Source: Lentzea albidocapillata | Lineage (GTDB): Bacteria; Actinomycetota; Actinomycetes; Mycobacteriales; Pseudonocardiaceae | Assembly: GCF_000719115.1 (NCBI RefSeq) | Contig: NZ_JOEA01000017.1 | Location: forward strand, 295,742 to 359,741 | Length of the DNA stretch: 64,000 nucleotides | Reading direction: 5' to 3' | Part shown: piece by piece, positions 18,130 to 26,821 of the stretch | How positions within the stretch are numbered: the stretch's first letter is position 1 | How the letters are laid out: every line of letters begins with the position of its first letter | Notes under the pieces: generated by a model | Told to the model about the DNA's origin: nothing | What the model saw: the letters and a program-made list of their open reading frames with translations, nothing else | Database searches by the model: none | Made by a program: the position numbers and the translations under genes

Positions 18130-18507
18130 TCCGGAAGGTTAGGTGCGAGGAGGCCTCGTCCGATTCGGCTAACGAGGTGATTCCTACAGGTCCTTGCACG
18201 ATCAAGCGGACCTTGAGGGCCCGAACGAACCAGTCGGACTCCTCCGTGCGCCGAAAGCAATAGGCCGGTCGAGTGTTGTTCGGCGACGCAACGATCTCCG
18301 CCTGAGTGAGTGGCCCCGCGAGCGCGGCACTTTAGCCCGCAAAACGACATTTCGCACCAACCGCAACCTTTTCGAGGCCTGGCCCACCAGACCGTCCACA
18401 CTGGACGGATCCGAACGAGAGCCACGCCACTCGGAACCGGCTTGACGCACATCGTGATCACGAGCATGCTGGATTTATTCAACACCGGTTGAAAAGAGAG
18501 GATCGAC
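18130..18507. promoter_or_regulatory. Intergenic region with probable promoter of the FAD monooxygenase gene
   Basis: 378 bp between divergent genes without a credible coding region. Near its right end TTGACG (18443-18448) could be a -35 box, CGTGATCACG is a 10-bp palindrome, and TTCAAC/GTTGAA (18478-18493) is an inverted repeat that overlaps the leader just before AGAGGATCGACATG. The dyads hint at a repressor site, but no regulator gene is adjacent except the LuxR-type protein at the other end of the monooxygenase. Confidence 0.4.
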
Positions 18508-19764
18508 ATGGAGAGGACAACCTGTCTCGTCGTCGGCGGCGGACCTGCCGGAATGGTGCTGGGACTGCTCCTGGCCCGCGGTGGCGTCGAGGTCACGGTG
18601 CTCGAGAAGCACGGCGACTTCCTGCGGGACTTCCGCGGCGACACGGTGCACGCGTCGACGCTCACGCTGCTGGACGAGTTGGGGCTCGGTCCCGCGTTCG
18701 CGCAGGTGCCGCACCAGGACGTCGACAAGATCGAGGCGCTGCTCGACGGCGGCGCCAAGGCCACGGTCGCCGACCTGTCCCGGCTGCCCGGACCGAACAA
18801 GCGCATCGCGATGGTGCCGCAGTGGGACTTCCTGGACTTGCTGGCGGACGCGGGCAGGCTCGAACCGGCGTTCACGCTGCGGATGAACACCGAGGTCACC
18901 GAGATCACCAAGAGCGGCAACAGGGTCACGGGCGTGAAGTACCGCGATCGCGTCGACGGGCACGAGGGCGAGTACGCCGCCGACCTCGTCGTCGCGGCGG
19001 ACGGCCGGAGCTCGATCCTGCGCGCCGCCGTGGGACTCCCGGTCTACAGCTTCGGCGCGCCGATGGACGTGTGGTGGTTCCGCCTGCCGCGCAACGAAAG
19101 CGACGCCGTCAAGGGCGGCGCCGGCAGGTTCAGCGCCGGCAGTGCGCTCGTGCTCATTCCACGCGGCGAGTACTTCCAGTGCGCCTTCCTGATCCGCAAG
19201 GGAACGGACCAGGCGGTGCGCGCCGAGGGCATCGAGAAGTTCCGCGAACGCGTCGTCACGCTCATCCCGTGGCTCGCTGACCGGGTGGGCCACATCACCG
19301 ACCTCGACGAGGTGAAGCTGCTGGACGTGAAGCTGGACCGGTTGCGGCAGTGGCACGTCGACGGACTGCTGTGCATCGGTGACGCGGCGCACGCGATGTC
19401 ACCGGTCGGTGGCGTGGGCATCAACCTGGCCGTGCAGGACGCGGTGGCGGCGGCGACCCTGCTCGCCAGGCCGTTGCGGGAGGGCCGGGTCACGAGCGCG
19501 ACGCTCGCGAAGGTGCGCGGGCGCAGGCTCTTCCCGACCGTGGTGATCCAGACCATGCAGCGGGTGATCCACCGGCTGTTCCTCGGCCGCAGGCTCAACA
19601 GCACCGAGACGGTCTCCAGCACGGGCATGCCGTTGCCGCTCAAGATCGCGCAGAAGCTGCCGTTCCTCCAGGCGGTTCCGGCCTACGTGATCGCGATCGG
19701 CCCTCGCCCCGAGCACGCGCCTGATTTCGCCAGGAGGGATCCGCAGACCATCGTCAGGTCGTGA
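18508..19764 (+). CDS. FAD-dependent aromatic-ring-hydroxylase-type monooxygenase
   Basis: A 418-residue class A flavoprotein. The N-terminal Rossmann motif is CLVVGGGPAGMVLGLLLARGG (residues 5-25). DLVVAADGRSSILRAA is the DG motif, which contacts FAD and NAD(P)H. LLCIGDAAHAMSPVGGVGINLAVQDAV is the GD motif for the FAD ribityl chain. This is the p-hydroxybenzoate-hydroxylase-like family, common in secondary metabolism and resistance. The last 40 residues are extra and carry no known motif. AGAGG precedes the ATG. No pathway genes surround it, so the substrate is open. Its end overlaps the convergent response regulator by 11 bp. Confidence 0.9.
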   Translation: MERTTCLVVGGGPAGMVLGLLLARGGVEVTVLEKHGDFLRDFRGDTVHASTLTLLDELGLGPAFAQVPHQDVDKIEALLDGGAKATVADLSRLPGPNKRIAMVPQWDFLDLLADAGRLEPAFTLRMNTEVTEITKSGNRVTGVKYRDRVDGHEGEYAADLVVAADGRSSILRAAVGLPVYSFGAPMDVWWFRLPRNESDAVKGGAGRFSAGSALVLIPRGEYFQCAFLIRKGTDQAVRAEGIEKFRERVVTLIPWLADRVGHITDLDEVKLLDVKLDRLRQWHVDGLLCIGDAAHAMSPVGGVGINLAVQDAVAAATLLARPLREGRVTSATLAKVRGRRLFPTVVIQTMQRVIHRLFLGRRLNSTETVSSTGMPLPLKIAQKLPFLQAVPAYVIAIGPRPEHAPDFARRDPQTIVRS

Positions 19765-20413
19765 CGAACGCCTCGGAACTCTCGCCGAGCACCATCGCCA
19801 CGGCATGGGCGCGGTCACGGGCACCCAGCTTGCGCAGGATCGCCTTCACGTGGGTCTTCACGGTGTCGTTGCTGATGAAGAGCCGCTGGGCGATGCGGGC
19901 GTTGTCCATGCCCTTCGCCATCTCGGCCAGCACGTCGAACTCCCGCGCCGACAGCCGGCCGAGCGACGCGGGAGGCGGCATCCGCGCGGGTAGGCGCACG
20001 AGCGACCCCACCCGCGCGTCGATCGTGGCGGGAGCACCCCGCACCGCGGCCGCGATCAGCGGTAACAGCTCGGCCACGGGCGAGGTCTTCAGCAGGTAGG
20101 CCACCGCGCCGGCGTCGAGCGCCGCGCGGGCCCAGCTCGGACTGTCCGCATTGGACAGCACGACGACACGGGCGCCCGGCCGGTACTGCGCCGTGTCCCG
20201 CACGGTGCGCAGCGGTCCGGCGCCCGGCACGTCGAAGTCCGTGACGACCAGGTCCACCAGAGTGCCGCGCAGGCTGCGCGCAGCCTCGGCCACGGTGTGG
20301 GCGATGCCCACAACGCGGAAGCAGTGCGTGCGATGCAGCGAAAGCCGCAGCCCTTCGGTGATGAGCTGCGATCCGTCGACCAGCAACACACGGGTGGACG
20401 CCAGGTCCGTCAT
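19754..20413 (-). CDS. Orphan NarL/FixJ-type response regulator
   Basis: A 219-residue two-domain regulator. The receiver domain has the acceptor aspartate in VDLVVTDFDVPG and the conserved lysine in AYLLKTSP, but the acidic pair near the N-terminus reads VLLVDGSQ, so only one acidic residue remains where DD or ED is usual. The C-terminal LuxR helix-turn-helix is complete (LSAREFDVLAEMAKGMDNARIAQRLFISNDTVKTHVKAILRKLGARDRAHAVA). No histidine kinase is adjacent. The weakened Mg2+ site suggests atypical or absent phosphorylation. It is convergent with the FAD monooxygenase (11-bp overlap), a possible but unproven link. Confidence 0.88.
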   Translation of the reverse strand: MTDLASTRVLLVDGSQLITEGLRLSLHRTHCFRVVGIAHTVAEAARSLRGTLVDLVVTDFDVPGAGPLRTVRDTAQYRPGARVVVLSNADSPSWARAALDAGAVAYLLKTSPVAELLPLIAAAVRGAPATIDARVGSLVRLPARMPPPASLGRLSAREFDVLAEMAKGMDNARIAQRLFISNDTVKTHVKAILRKLGARDRAHAVAMVLGESSEAFVTT

Positions 20414-20480
20414 GACACCGGGAAGTTACTCGCGGGTACCCGGATGCGTAACCTGCCGGACGCCGGATTGCTCCGTACGG

Positions 20481-21242
20481 CTACCTATTTGCGACCGGAT
20501 TGGTGAGCGTGCCAAGGCCGTCCACAGTCACGGAGACCGTCTGTCCGGCCCTGATCGGCCCGACACCGGCCGGCGTGCCGGTCAGGATCAGGTCGCCCGG
20601 CAGCAGCGTCATGATGCCGGACACGTACTCCACGAGTGACGGAATGTCGTGCACCATCAACGAAGTACGGCCGTCTTGTTTGACTTCCCCGTCAACTTCG
20701 GTGACGACGCGGACGTCGGACGGGTCGAAGTCGGTCTCGATGAACGGACCCAACGGGCAGAACGTGTCAAAGCCCTTGGCACGCGTGAACTGCACGTCCT
20801 TCTTCTGCAGGTCGCGCGCCGTGACGTCGTTGGCGATCGTGTAACCCATGATCACACTGGCGGCCTTGGCCTTCGGCACGTCGCGGCACGGCTGGCCGAT
20901 GATGACGGCCAACTCGCCCTCGAAGTCGACGCGCTCGGACACGGCCGGGAGCTTGATCTCGACGTTCGGGCCGACCACCGAGGTGTTGGGCTTGAAGAAC
21001 AGCAACGGCTCCGCGGGGACCTCGTTGCCGAGTTCCTTCGCGTGGTCGGCGTAGTTCCGGCCCACACCAATGATCTTGGTGGGCAGGATGGGGGCGAGCA
21101 GCCTCACGTCCGCCAACGGCCACTTCCGGCCGGTGAACGTGGGCGTGCCGAAGGGGTGTTCGGCGATTTCCGCGGCCTCGTCGCCGTTCACAGCGACGAA
21201 GGCCACGCCTGCGGGATGAGCAATTCGGGCGATGCGCACCAT
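20481..21242 (-). CDS. Fumarylacetoacetate hydrolase family protein
   Basis: A 253-residue protein of the FAH superfamily. The C-terminal catalytic domain shows [23 protein letters not shown], the metal ligands in [12 protein letters not shown], and the terminal [12 protein letters not shown]. Members include 2-hydroxyhepta-2,4-diene-1,7-dioate isomerases and oxaloacetate or acylpyruvate hydrolases; motifs alone do not choose between them. The M. tuberculosis counterpart in this position is Rv2993c, usually next to gltX, which is absent here. The ATG is at 21242. cimA lies 97 bp upstream on the same strand. Confidence 0.88.
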   Translation of the reverse strand: MVRIARIAHPAGVAFVAVNGDEAAEIAEHPFGTPTFTGRKWPLADVRLLAPILPTKIIGVGRNYADHAKELGNEVPAEPLLFFKPNTSVVGPNVEIKLPAVSERVDFEGELAVIIGQPCRDVPKAKAASVIMGYTIANDVTARDLQKKDVQFTRAKGFDTFCPLGPFIETDFDPSDVRVVTEVDGEVKQDGRTSLMVHDIPSLVEYVSGIMTLLPGDLILTGTPAGVGPIRAGQTVSVTVDGLGTLTNPVANR

Positions 21243-21338
21243 CGCAGTTTACGGGGCGCCCAGACGCTAGCTAAGGCGACAACGGGGGCGCCGCGAAGAC
21301 GCCCCGGCGGTCGCTTGGACACACCAAGCCTGTACTGC

Positions 21339-22949
21339 CTACTCGTTCAAAACACTGTTCAAAGCACCGCTACTCCTCATGGATTTGTGCACCAGCGCGT
21401 CACAGAGCGCCAGCCAACTCGCCTCCACGATGTTCCCGTGCACTCCGACGGTCGTCCACTCGCGTTCGCCGTCCGTCGACTCCACCAGGACGCGCGTCAC
21501 CGCGTCCGTACCGGGGTGCTCGGTGAGGATGCGCACCTTGTAGTCGGCCAGCTCCACAGTGTCCAACCAGGACAGATGCGGCAACAACGCCTTGCGCAGA
21601 GCCGCGTCCAGGGCGTGCACGGGCCCGATGCCCTCGGCGGTCGCGATGACCCGCTCCCCCGCCACGTGCACCTTGACCGTGGCCTCGGACACGATCTCGC
21701 CGTCCGACCGGTGGTCGAGCACGACTCGATAGGACTCCAGCGTGAACGGAGGAGTGTCCAGTTCGGACAGCTCGGAGCGCAGCAGGAGCTCCATCGAGGC
21801 GTCGGCGGCCTCGAACGACCAGCCCTTCGCCTCCAGTTCCTTGACGCGCTTCAACGCGCTGCCGACCTCGGTCCCCCGGCCGGCCAGGTCGAGCCCGAAC
21901 TCACGTCCCTTGAGTTCGATGCTCGCCCGACCGGCCATCTCGGTGACCAGCACCCGCATGTCGTTGCCGACGGTGTCCGGATCGATGTGGTTGTACAGCT
22001 CCGGATCCACCTTGATCGCGCTCGCGTGCAGACCCGCCTTGTGAGCGAATGCTGACGCCCCGACATAAGCCTGGTGGGTGTCGGGTGCGATGTTCGCGAT
22101 CTCGGCCAACGCATGGGAGACACGGGTGAGCTCGGCCAGTGCTCCGATCGGGAGCACCTCCATGCCGAGCTTGGTCACGAGGTTTCCCACGACGGCGAAC
22201 AGGTCCGCATTGCCTGCTCGCTCGCCATAACCATTGGCGGTGCACTGAACATGCGTCGCGCCCGCCTGAACGGCCGCAAGTGTGTTCGCCACCGCGCAGG
22301 ACGTGTCGTCCTGGCAGTGGATTCCTACGCGGAAGCCCGTCTTCTCGACGACCTCCGCGACCGTCTCGGCGAGACCCAACGGCAGCTGCCCGCCGTTCGT
22401 GTCGCACAGCACGACGACGTCCGCTCCACCCTCCACAGCGGACTCCAGCACGCGCATACTCGTGTCCGGCGAGAACGCGTACCCGTCGAAGAAGTGCTCG
22501 GCGTCGAGGAAGACGCGCCTCCCGTGGTCCTTCAGGAACCGGACGGTGTCACGCACCATCTTCAGGTTCTCGTCGGAGTCCGTGCGCAACGCGCGCTCGA
22601 TGTGCCTGAGGTCCGACTTGGCCACCAGCGTCACCACCGGCGCCTGCGAGTCGAGCAGCGCCTTGACCTGCGGGTCTTCCTCGACCTTGACCCCGGCCTT
22701 GCGCGTCGCCCCGAACGCGACCAGCTTGGCGTGCTTCAACTCCAGATCACCGGCCGCCGCACGAGCGAAGAACTCCGTGTCCTTGGGCATGGCGCCGGGC
22801 CAGCCGCCCTCGATGAACCCGACGCCGAGCCCGTCCAGCAGCCGCGCGACCGCGAGCTTGTCCGTGACGGAGTACGAAATGCCCTCACGTTGTGCGCCAT
22901 CGCGCAACGTCGTGTCGTAGACGTGGAATGCGTCGGTCGGGCCGGCCAT
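21339..22949 (-). CDS. cimA: (R)-citramalate synthase
   Basis: Condenses pyruvate with acetyl-CoA to citramalate, the first step of the threonine-independent route to 2-oxobutyrate and isoleucine. The 536-residue protein has the HMG-CoA-lyase-type barrel (VYDTTLRDGAQREGISYS), HCQDDTSCAVANTLAAVQAGATHVQCTANGYGERAGN, and metal histidines in FAHKAGLHASA. A C-terminal LeuA-type allosteric domain follows. CimA rather than LeuA is indicated by length and the YGERAGNADLFAV region. The start at 22949 has GAGGAG nine bases before it; an ATG three codons upstream touches the SD and is less likely. An attenuator with an Ile-rich leader peptide precedes it, so isoleucine supply should control it. Confidence 0.93.
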   Translation of the reverse strand: MAGPTDAFHVYDTTLRDGAQREGISYSVTDKLAVARLLDGLGVGFIEGGWPGAMPKDTEFFARAAAGDLELKHAKLVAFGATRKAGVKVEEDPQVKALLDSQAPVVTLVAKSDLRHIERALRTDSDENLKMVRDTVRFLKDHGRRVFLDAEHFFDGYAFSPDTSMRVLESAVEGGADVVVLCDTNGGQLPLGLAETVAEVVEKTGFRVGIHCQDDTSCAVANTLAAVQAGATHVQCTANGYGERAGNADLFAVVGNLVTKLGMEVLPIGALAELTRVSHALAEIANIAPDTHQAYVGASAFAHKAGLHASAIKVDPELYNHIDPDTVGNDMRVLVTEMAGRASIELKGREFGLDLAGRGTEVGSALKRVKELEAKGWSFEAADASMELLLRSELSELDTPPFTLESYRVVLDHRSDGEIVSEATVKVHVAGERVIATAEGIGPVHALDAALRKALLPHLSWLDTVELADYKVRILTEHPGTDAVTRVLVESTDGEREWTTVGVHGNIVEASWLALCDALVHKSMRSSGALNSVLNE

Positions 22950-22980
22950 CGGGGTCATCTCCTCATCCGGGCAAACAAAA

Positions 22981-23007
22981 AGACCCCCCGCGGGATGCGA
23001 GAGGTCT
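22981..23007 (-). terminator. Attenuator terminator of cimA
   Basis: On the minus strand AGACC and GGTCT, extended by partial C/G pairing, form a hairpin followed by a TTTTTGTTT run. It ends 26-30 bp before the cimA start. It is the 3:4 terminator of a leader-peptide attenuator. Confidence 0.85.
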
Positions 23008-23008
23008 G

Positions 23009-23044
23009 CGCGTCGGGTGCCAGGGGCGGCAACTACCCGACGCG
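23009..23044 (-). promoter_or_regulatory. Attenuator 1:2 stem overlapping the cimA leader-peptide stop
   Basis: A perfect 10-bp inverted repeat, CGCGTCGGGT with ACCCGACGCG (23009-23018 and 23035-23044), spans the last codons and stop of the leader peptide. A ribosome that finishes the leader disrupts this stem differently from one stalled at the Ile codons, the classical arrangement for his/ilv-type attenuation. The exact antiterminator pairing needs folding. Confidence 0.75.
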
Positions 23045-23077
23045 CTCGTCAATAATGATGGCGACGTACTGAACCAT
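23033..23077 (-). CDS. cimA leader peptide (MVQYVAIIIDERVG)
   Basis: A 14-codon open frame: ATG, then codons for VQYVAIIIDERVG, then TAG. Three consecutive Ile codons (ATC ATT ATT, two of them rare in this GC-rich genome) plus Val codons precede a stem and a T-run terminator upstream of cimA. When charged tRNA-Ile is scarce the ribosome should stall here and favour antitermination. There is no clear ribosome-binding site, so the leader may be translated from a leaderless transcript. This is a direct reading, and the mechanism follows from known attenuators. Confidence 0.85.
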   Translation of the reverse strand: MVQYVAIIIDERVG

Positions 23078-23389
23078 GTCCGGGATGCTGCCACAGCTCA
23101 GCACGGTGTACCAAGCGACGGGAGGAAACCTCCCACTATCTGGTCACGTGTTCACCCCTGTGACACCGCCATCGCAAGGTGACGGCCCGCACGGCAGGTG
23201 CCCCCCTCCGCTGGAACGTGACCAGCCACCACACAACGACGCGCGCGGTGCCAACTGCGCCCGCCAACGCAAGGCGACCACGTACGAGGCCTGGTGTGGC
23301 GATGCGAAGCGAGCCGTCTGAACCTCACGGGCTGGGTAGCGGTGCACCGCGCTGCAACGCGACCAGCCACCCGCAACCCGATCCCCGAA
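23078..23389. other. Gene-free region upstream of the cimA leader
   Basis: About 310 bp with no credible gene. Near the leader end is a GGGAGG/CCTCCC dyad (23120-23134), and GTCAC...GTGAC half-sites lie at about 23142-23163. These may be promoter-proximal regulatory sites for cimA. Two similar segments (ACGTGACCAGCCACC and ACGCGACCAGCCACC) form a local direct repeat. GATGCGAAGCGAG at 23301-23313 repeats a motif from 16779. Confidence 0.4.
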
Positions 23390-24367
23390 TCAGACCCCGG
23401 CCAGGAACTTCGCGAACGCCTCGATCGAAGCCGCGTTACGAGGCGACTCCACCAACGCCGCATAAGGCAACGAGAAGAACCGCTTCCCCTTGACCGCGGG
23501 CGAGTTGGACAACGGCGCGAACCCCTCCAGGAACGCCTGCTTCTGCGCGGGAGTGTTCGCCTCCCCGTCCGCGTAGTCCACGATCAGCACGACCTCGGGA
23601 TCACGCTGCACCACGGTCTCCCAGTTGACCGTGGTCCAGCTGTCGTTCAGATCCCCGAAGATGTTGTCGCCGCCGGCCTTCGAGATCACGTCCTGCGGCG
23701 CCGCGTTCTTGCCGGACGTGAACGGCTGGTCCTGCCCGCTGTCGTAGAGGAACACCTTCGGCCGGGGCTTCCCCTCCATCAACCGCCCGGCACGGGCGAT
23801 CTGCTCCTGGTAGGTCTTCACCAGTTCCTCGGCCTTGGCCTCGACCCGGAAGATCTTCCCGAGGTTGCGCAGGTCCGTGTACAACGCGTCCAGCGCGGGC
23901 ATGATCCCCCGCTGCTTCCCGACACCGTTGCGGCAGGCCTCGGTCAGCTGGTAGGTCCCGATCCCGAGGGCCTTCAACGCGTCCGGGGTGAAGCCCGTGC
24001 TCTCGCTGAACCCGTAGTTCCAGCCGGCGAAGACGAGGTCCGCGTTCACGCCCTGCACGACCTCCTTGGAGACCTTGTCGGACAGGTGCTTCACGCTCTC
24101 GAAGTCGGCCTTCCAGGGTGAGGTGCGCACGTCGACGGTGTCGACGCCGGAGACGACGTAGCCCGCCATCCGGTCCTTCAGCCCCAGCGCGAACATCAGC
24201 TCGGTGATGCCGGTGTCGTTCGTGACCACTTTGGACGGGATCTTGTCGAACGTGACCTGCCGGCCGCAGTTCGTGACCGTCACGGGGTCGGACGCGGAGG
24301 TGTCCGGGGCCACCGTGGCGCCGCAGCCGGAGACCAGCAGCAGCACAGCGCAGACAACGGTTCTCAA
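23390..24367 (-). CDS. Iron-siderophore ABC transporter substrate-binding lipoprotein
   Basis: A 325-residue periplasmic-binding-type lipoprotein. The signal is MRTVVCAVLLLVSGC, with the lipidated cysteine at residue 15. The two-lobed FecB/FepB-like domain shows RQVTFDKIPSKVVTNDTGITELMFALGLKDRMAGY, VNADLVFAGWNYG, and GDNIFGDLNDSWTTVNWETVVQRDPEVVLIVDY. A TTG start at 24367 overlaps the ATPase stop (TTGA), making the third gene of a permease-ATPase-binding protein operon. Iron-siderophore or heme/cobalamin is the likely cargo; no IdeR-type iron box was recognised upstream. Confidence 0.9.
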   Translation of the reverse strand: MRTVVCAVLLLVSGCGATVAPDTSASDPVTVTNCGRQVTFDKIPSKVVTNDTGITELMFALGLKDRMAGYVVSGVDTVDVRTSPWKADFESVKHLSDKVSKEVVQGVNADLVFAGWNYGFSESTGFTPDALKALGIGTYQLTEACRNGVGKQRGIMPALDALYTDLRNLGKIFRVEAKAEELVKTYQEQIARAGRLMEGKPRPKVFLYDSGQDQPFTSGKNAAPQDVISKAGGDNIFGDLNDSWTTVNWETVVQRDPEVVLIVDYADGEANTPAQKQAFLEGFAPLSNSPAVKGKRFFSLPYAALVESPRNAASIEAFAKFLAGV

Positions 24368-25104
24368 GGGGTGACCTCCTGGTCGAACAGAAGCTGGGGA
24401 ACTCCCGTTGTGGGGTGAGCGACCACGTGCGCGGTGACGTGGAAGACCTTGGCGATCAGTTCGGGGACCAGCACCTCGGCCGGTGTGCCGGAGGCGACGA
24501 CGCGGCCCTCGTCGAGGACGTACAGGCGGTCGCAGTAGGACGCGGCGAGGTTCAGGTCGTGCAGGACGGTGAGCACGGTGATGCCCAACCCGCGGGCGAG
24601 CCCGAGGACGTCGAGCTGGTGACGGATGTCGAGGTGGTTCGTCGGCTCGTCCAGCACGAGCACGCGCGGCTCCTGGGCGATCGCGCGTGCGATGAGCACG
24701 CGCTGGCGTTCGCCGCCGGAGAGACTGAGGAAGCTGCGTGAGGCGAGGTGCGAAACATCCACTGTGGCCAGCGCGTCGGACACCACCCGCGCGTCACGGG
24801 CGGGATCGCGGTCGTGCGGCAGGCGGCCCATCTCCACGACCTCGGTGACCGTGAAGTCGAACTCGACCTGCGACTCCTGGGTCAAAGCGGCGAGGTGACG
24901 GGCTACGTCGTGTCGCTTGTGGACGTTCTCGCCGTCGAACAGGACGGTGCCCGCGTCCGGCTTCAACGCCCGGTACACGCAGCGCAACGTCGTGGACTTG
25001 CCGCTGCCGTTCGGGCCGACGATGCCGACGACCTCAGCGGAGGCGTGCAGTGTGATGTCGGAGACGATGTTCCGGACGGTGACGCCGGTGAGCTCGACCC
25101 GCAT
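24364..25104 (-). CDS. Iron-siderophore ABC transporter ATP-binding protein (FecE/FepC type)
   Basis: A 246-residue ABC ATPase: Walker A GPNGSGKST, Q-loop ALTQES, signature LSGGERQRV, Walker B VLVLDEPTNHLD, and H-loop VLHDLN. The sequence groups with FepC/FhuC-like ATPases. Its ATG at 25104 overlaps the permease TGA (TGATG), and its own stop overlaps the binding protein start, so the three are translationally coupled. A longer frame running back through the permease is a shadow. Confidence 0.94.
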   Translation of the reverse strand: MRVELTGVTVRNIVSDITLHASAEVVGIVGPNGSGKSTTLRCVYRALKPDAGTVLFDGENVHKRHDVARHLAALTQESQVEFDFTVTEVVEMGRLPHDRDPARDARVVSDALATVDVSHLASRSFLSLSGGERQRVLIARAIAQEPRVLVLDEPTNHLDIRHQLDVLGLARGLGITVLTVLHDLNLAASYCDRLYVLDEGRVVASGTPAEVLVPELIAKVFHVTAHVVAHPTTGVPQLLFDQEVTP

Positions 25105-26126
25105 CAGCTGCCTCCGAAGACGTAGGACCTGCGGCGCATCAGGAAGATGAAGCACGGCACGCCGAGTGCGGCCGTGATGACGCCGAGCGGCAGTTCCTCC
25201 GGCGCCGCGAGCATCCGCGCGGCCACGTCGACCCAGACCAGGAACGAGGCTCCGGCCAGCGGTGCGAGGGCGAGCACCTTGCGGTGATCGGCGCCCACGA
25301 CCATGCGCGTCAGGTGCGGCAGCATCAACCCGACGAACCCGACGGCCCCGCTGACCGCCACCAGCACGCCGGTCATGGCGGCGGTGACGATGAACAGGTG
25401 CGTGCGGAACCGGTTCACCGCCACGCCGAGCGTGGTCGCGGTCTCGTCGCCCATCGCCAGCGCGTTGAGCGGCCGCGCCTTGGTCGCCAGGTAGACGATG
25501 CCGGCCGCGGTCACCACGGCGGCGACGGGCAGCGACTGCCAGTTCGCCCCGCCGAGGCTGCCGAGCAACCAGAACATCGCTGCCCGCGCCGCCTCGCCGC
25601 GCGGTGCCTGGAACACCAGCAGCATCGCCACGGCGGAGAACCCGTATGCCAGCGCCGTTCCGGTCAGCACCAGCCGCAACGGTGTGAGCCCTCGGCTCGT
25701 GCGTGCGGTGATGTAGACCAGTGCGGTGGCGCCGAGGCCGGTCAGGAACGCACCCACAGACAGCGCGTAGACGCCGAGACCGGAGAGCACACCGAGCGTC
25801 GCCACGGCCGTCGCGCCCACGCTCGCGCCCGACGAGATGCCGAGCACGTACGGGTCGGCCAGGGCGTTGCGGACCATCGCCTGGATCGCCACGCCGACGG
25901 TGCTCAGGCCCGCGCCCACGACGGCGGCCAGCAGGACACGAGGAAGCCGGATGTCCCAGACGATGTGGTACTGCCCGGCGAGGCCGGCGGGGATCGTGCC
26001 GCCGGTGATCGCCTCCCAGAGCAGGTCGACGGTGACGCCGAACGGAACGGAGACGGGGCCGAGCGCGACGCCCGCGACGATGCTGACGACGAGCACGCCG
26101 ACGAGCGCGCTGATCTTGGAGATCAC
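25104..26126 (-). CDS. Iron-siderophore ABC transporter permease (FecCD family)
   Basis: A 340-residue polytopic permease with about nine to ten hydrophobic helices. Family marks are RLPRVLLAAVVGAGLSTVGVAIQAMVRNALADPYVLGISSGASVGA and, near the end, VGFVGLMLPHLTRMVVGADHR (the ATPase-contact loop). It works as a homodimer with the downstream ATPase. The GTG at 26126 is preferred because AAGGA precedes it at four bases; a GTG seven codons further up is possible. It is the first gene of the operon. Confidence 0.92.
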   Translation of the reverse strand: MISKISALVGVLVVSIVAGVALGPVSVPFGVTVDLLWEAITGGTIPAGLAGQYHIVWDIRLPRVLLAAVVGAGLSTVGVAIQAMVRNALADPYVLGISSGASVGATAVATLGVLSGLGVYALSVGAFLTGLGATALVYITARTSRGLTPLRLVLTGTALAYGFSAVAMLLVFQAPRGEAARAAMFWLLGSLGGANWQSLPVAAVVTAAGIVYLATKARPLNALAMGDETATTLGVAVNRFRTHLFIVTAAMTGVLVAVSGAVGFVGLMLPHLTRMVVGADHRKVLALAPLAGASFLVWVDVAARMLAAPEELPLGVITAALGVPCFIFLMRRRSYVFGGS

Positions 26127-26383
26127 TTGGTCCTTCCCGCAGTCCACGGCGGAATCGGAAAACAGAGGCCGGCCGTGTGCGGGTATTCGGGCTCGTCCTC
26201 ACGAGGAGGCCTACCGTTGCGGGTCAGCGCCGGACTTCGACCGGACTTCCCCCACGCACGACTGATGCGACCCTACCTGCGGAAACAGAAAGTTCGAAAA
26301 TTCTCCGGGTGTGATGTCGATCCAGTGCGGGGCCCGTTCGACCTCGGGATGTCAGAACCGGAACACCAGCAGGGAGACACACC

Positions 26384-26803
26384 GTGAAGTACATGCTGAT
26401 CATGCGCGCCACCGACGAGGCCTTCGCGAACATGGGCGAGTTCGACTTCGACAAGATGCTGGAGACGGTCGGCGCGTTCAACGAGGAGCTGATCCGCGCC
26501 GGTGTCCTGCTGGCCGCCGAAGGTCTCGCCGAGCCGTCCGAAGGTGTCGTCGTCGACTACTCCACCGAACCCCCGGTCGTCACGGACGGCCCGTACGGCG
26601 AGACCAAGGAGCTGTTCAACGGCTTCTACCTGCTCAACGTCTCCTCGAAGGAGGAGGCGGTCGAGTGGGCCAAGCGCATGCCGATGACGGGCGCCGGGTT
26701 CAAAACCGAGATCCGCCGGGTGCCGTCCATCGACGAGTTTCCGCAGGACAACGAGTGGGTCCAGCGGGAGCGGGCGTGGCGTGAGGCCAATGGCCAGCTC
26801 TGA
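26384..26803 (+). CDS. YCII-related (DGPF) domain protein
   Basis: A 139-residue protein of the YCII/DGPF family: MKYMLIMRATDEAFANMG at the start, RAGVLLAAEGLAEPSEGVVV in the centre, then the family motif VTDGPYGETKELFNGFYLLNVSSKEEAVEWAKRMP. These small dimeric proteins have a ferredoxin-like fold. Many are encoded near sigma factors of the ECF41 type or stand alone; here no sigma factor is adjacent. GTG start with GGGAG at seven bases. Divergent from the siderophore permease and closed by a strong terminator. Function unknown. Confidence 0.9.
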   Translation: MKYMLIMRATDEAFANMGEFDFDKMLETVGAFNEELIRAGVLLAAEGLAEPSEGVVVDYSTEPPVVTDGPYGETKELFNGFYLLNVSSKEEAVEWAKRMPMTGAGFKTEIRRVPSIDEFPQDNEWVQRERAWREANGQL

Positions 26804-26821
26804 CCCTGGAAGTCAGACGAC

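Noticed and set aside
18194..18450. Open frames on both strands in the spacer before the FAD monooxygenase
   Set aside because: Arg/Ser/Pro-rich, no SD, no motif; the region fits a promoter spacer.
26127..26383. Iron-box (IdeR/DtxR) upstream of the siderophore transporter
   Set aside because: No TTAGGTTAGSCTAACCTAA-like sequence could be found in the spacer.
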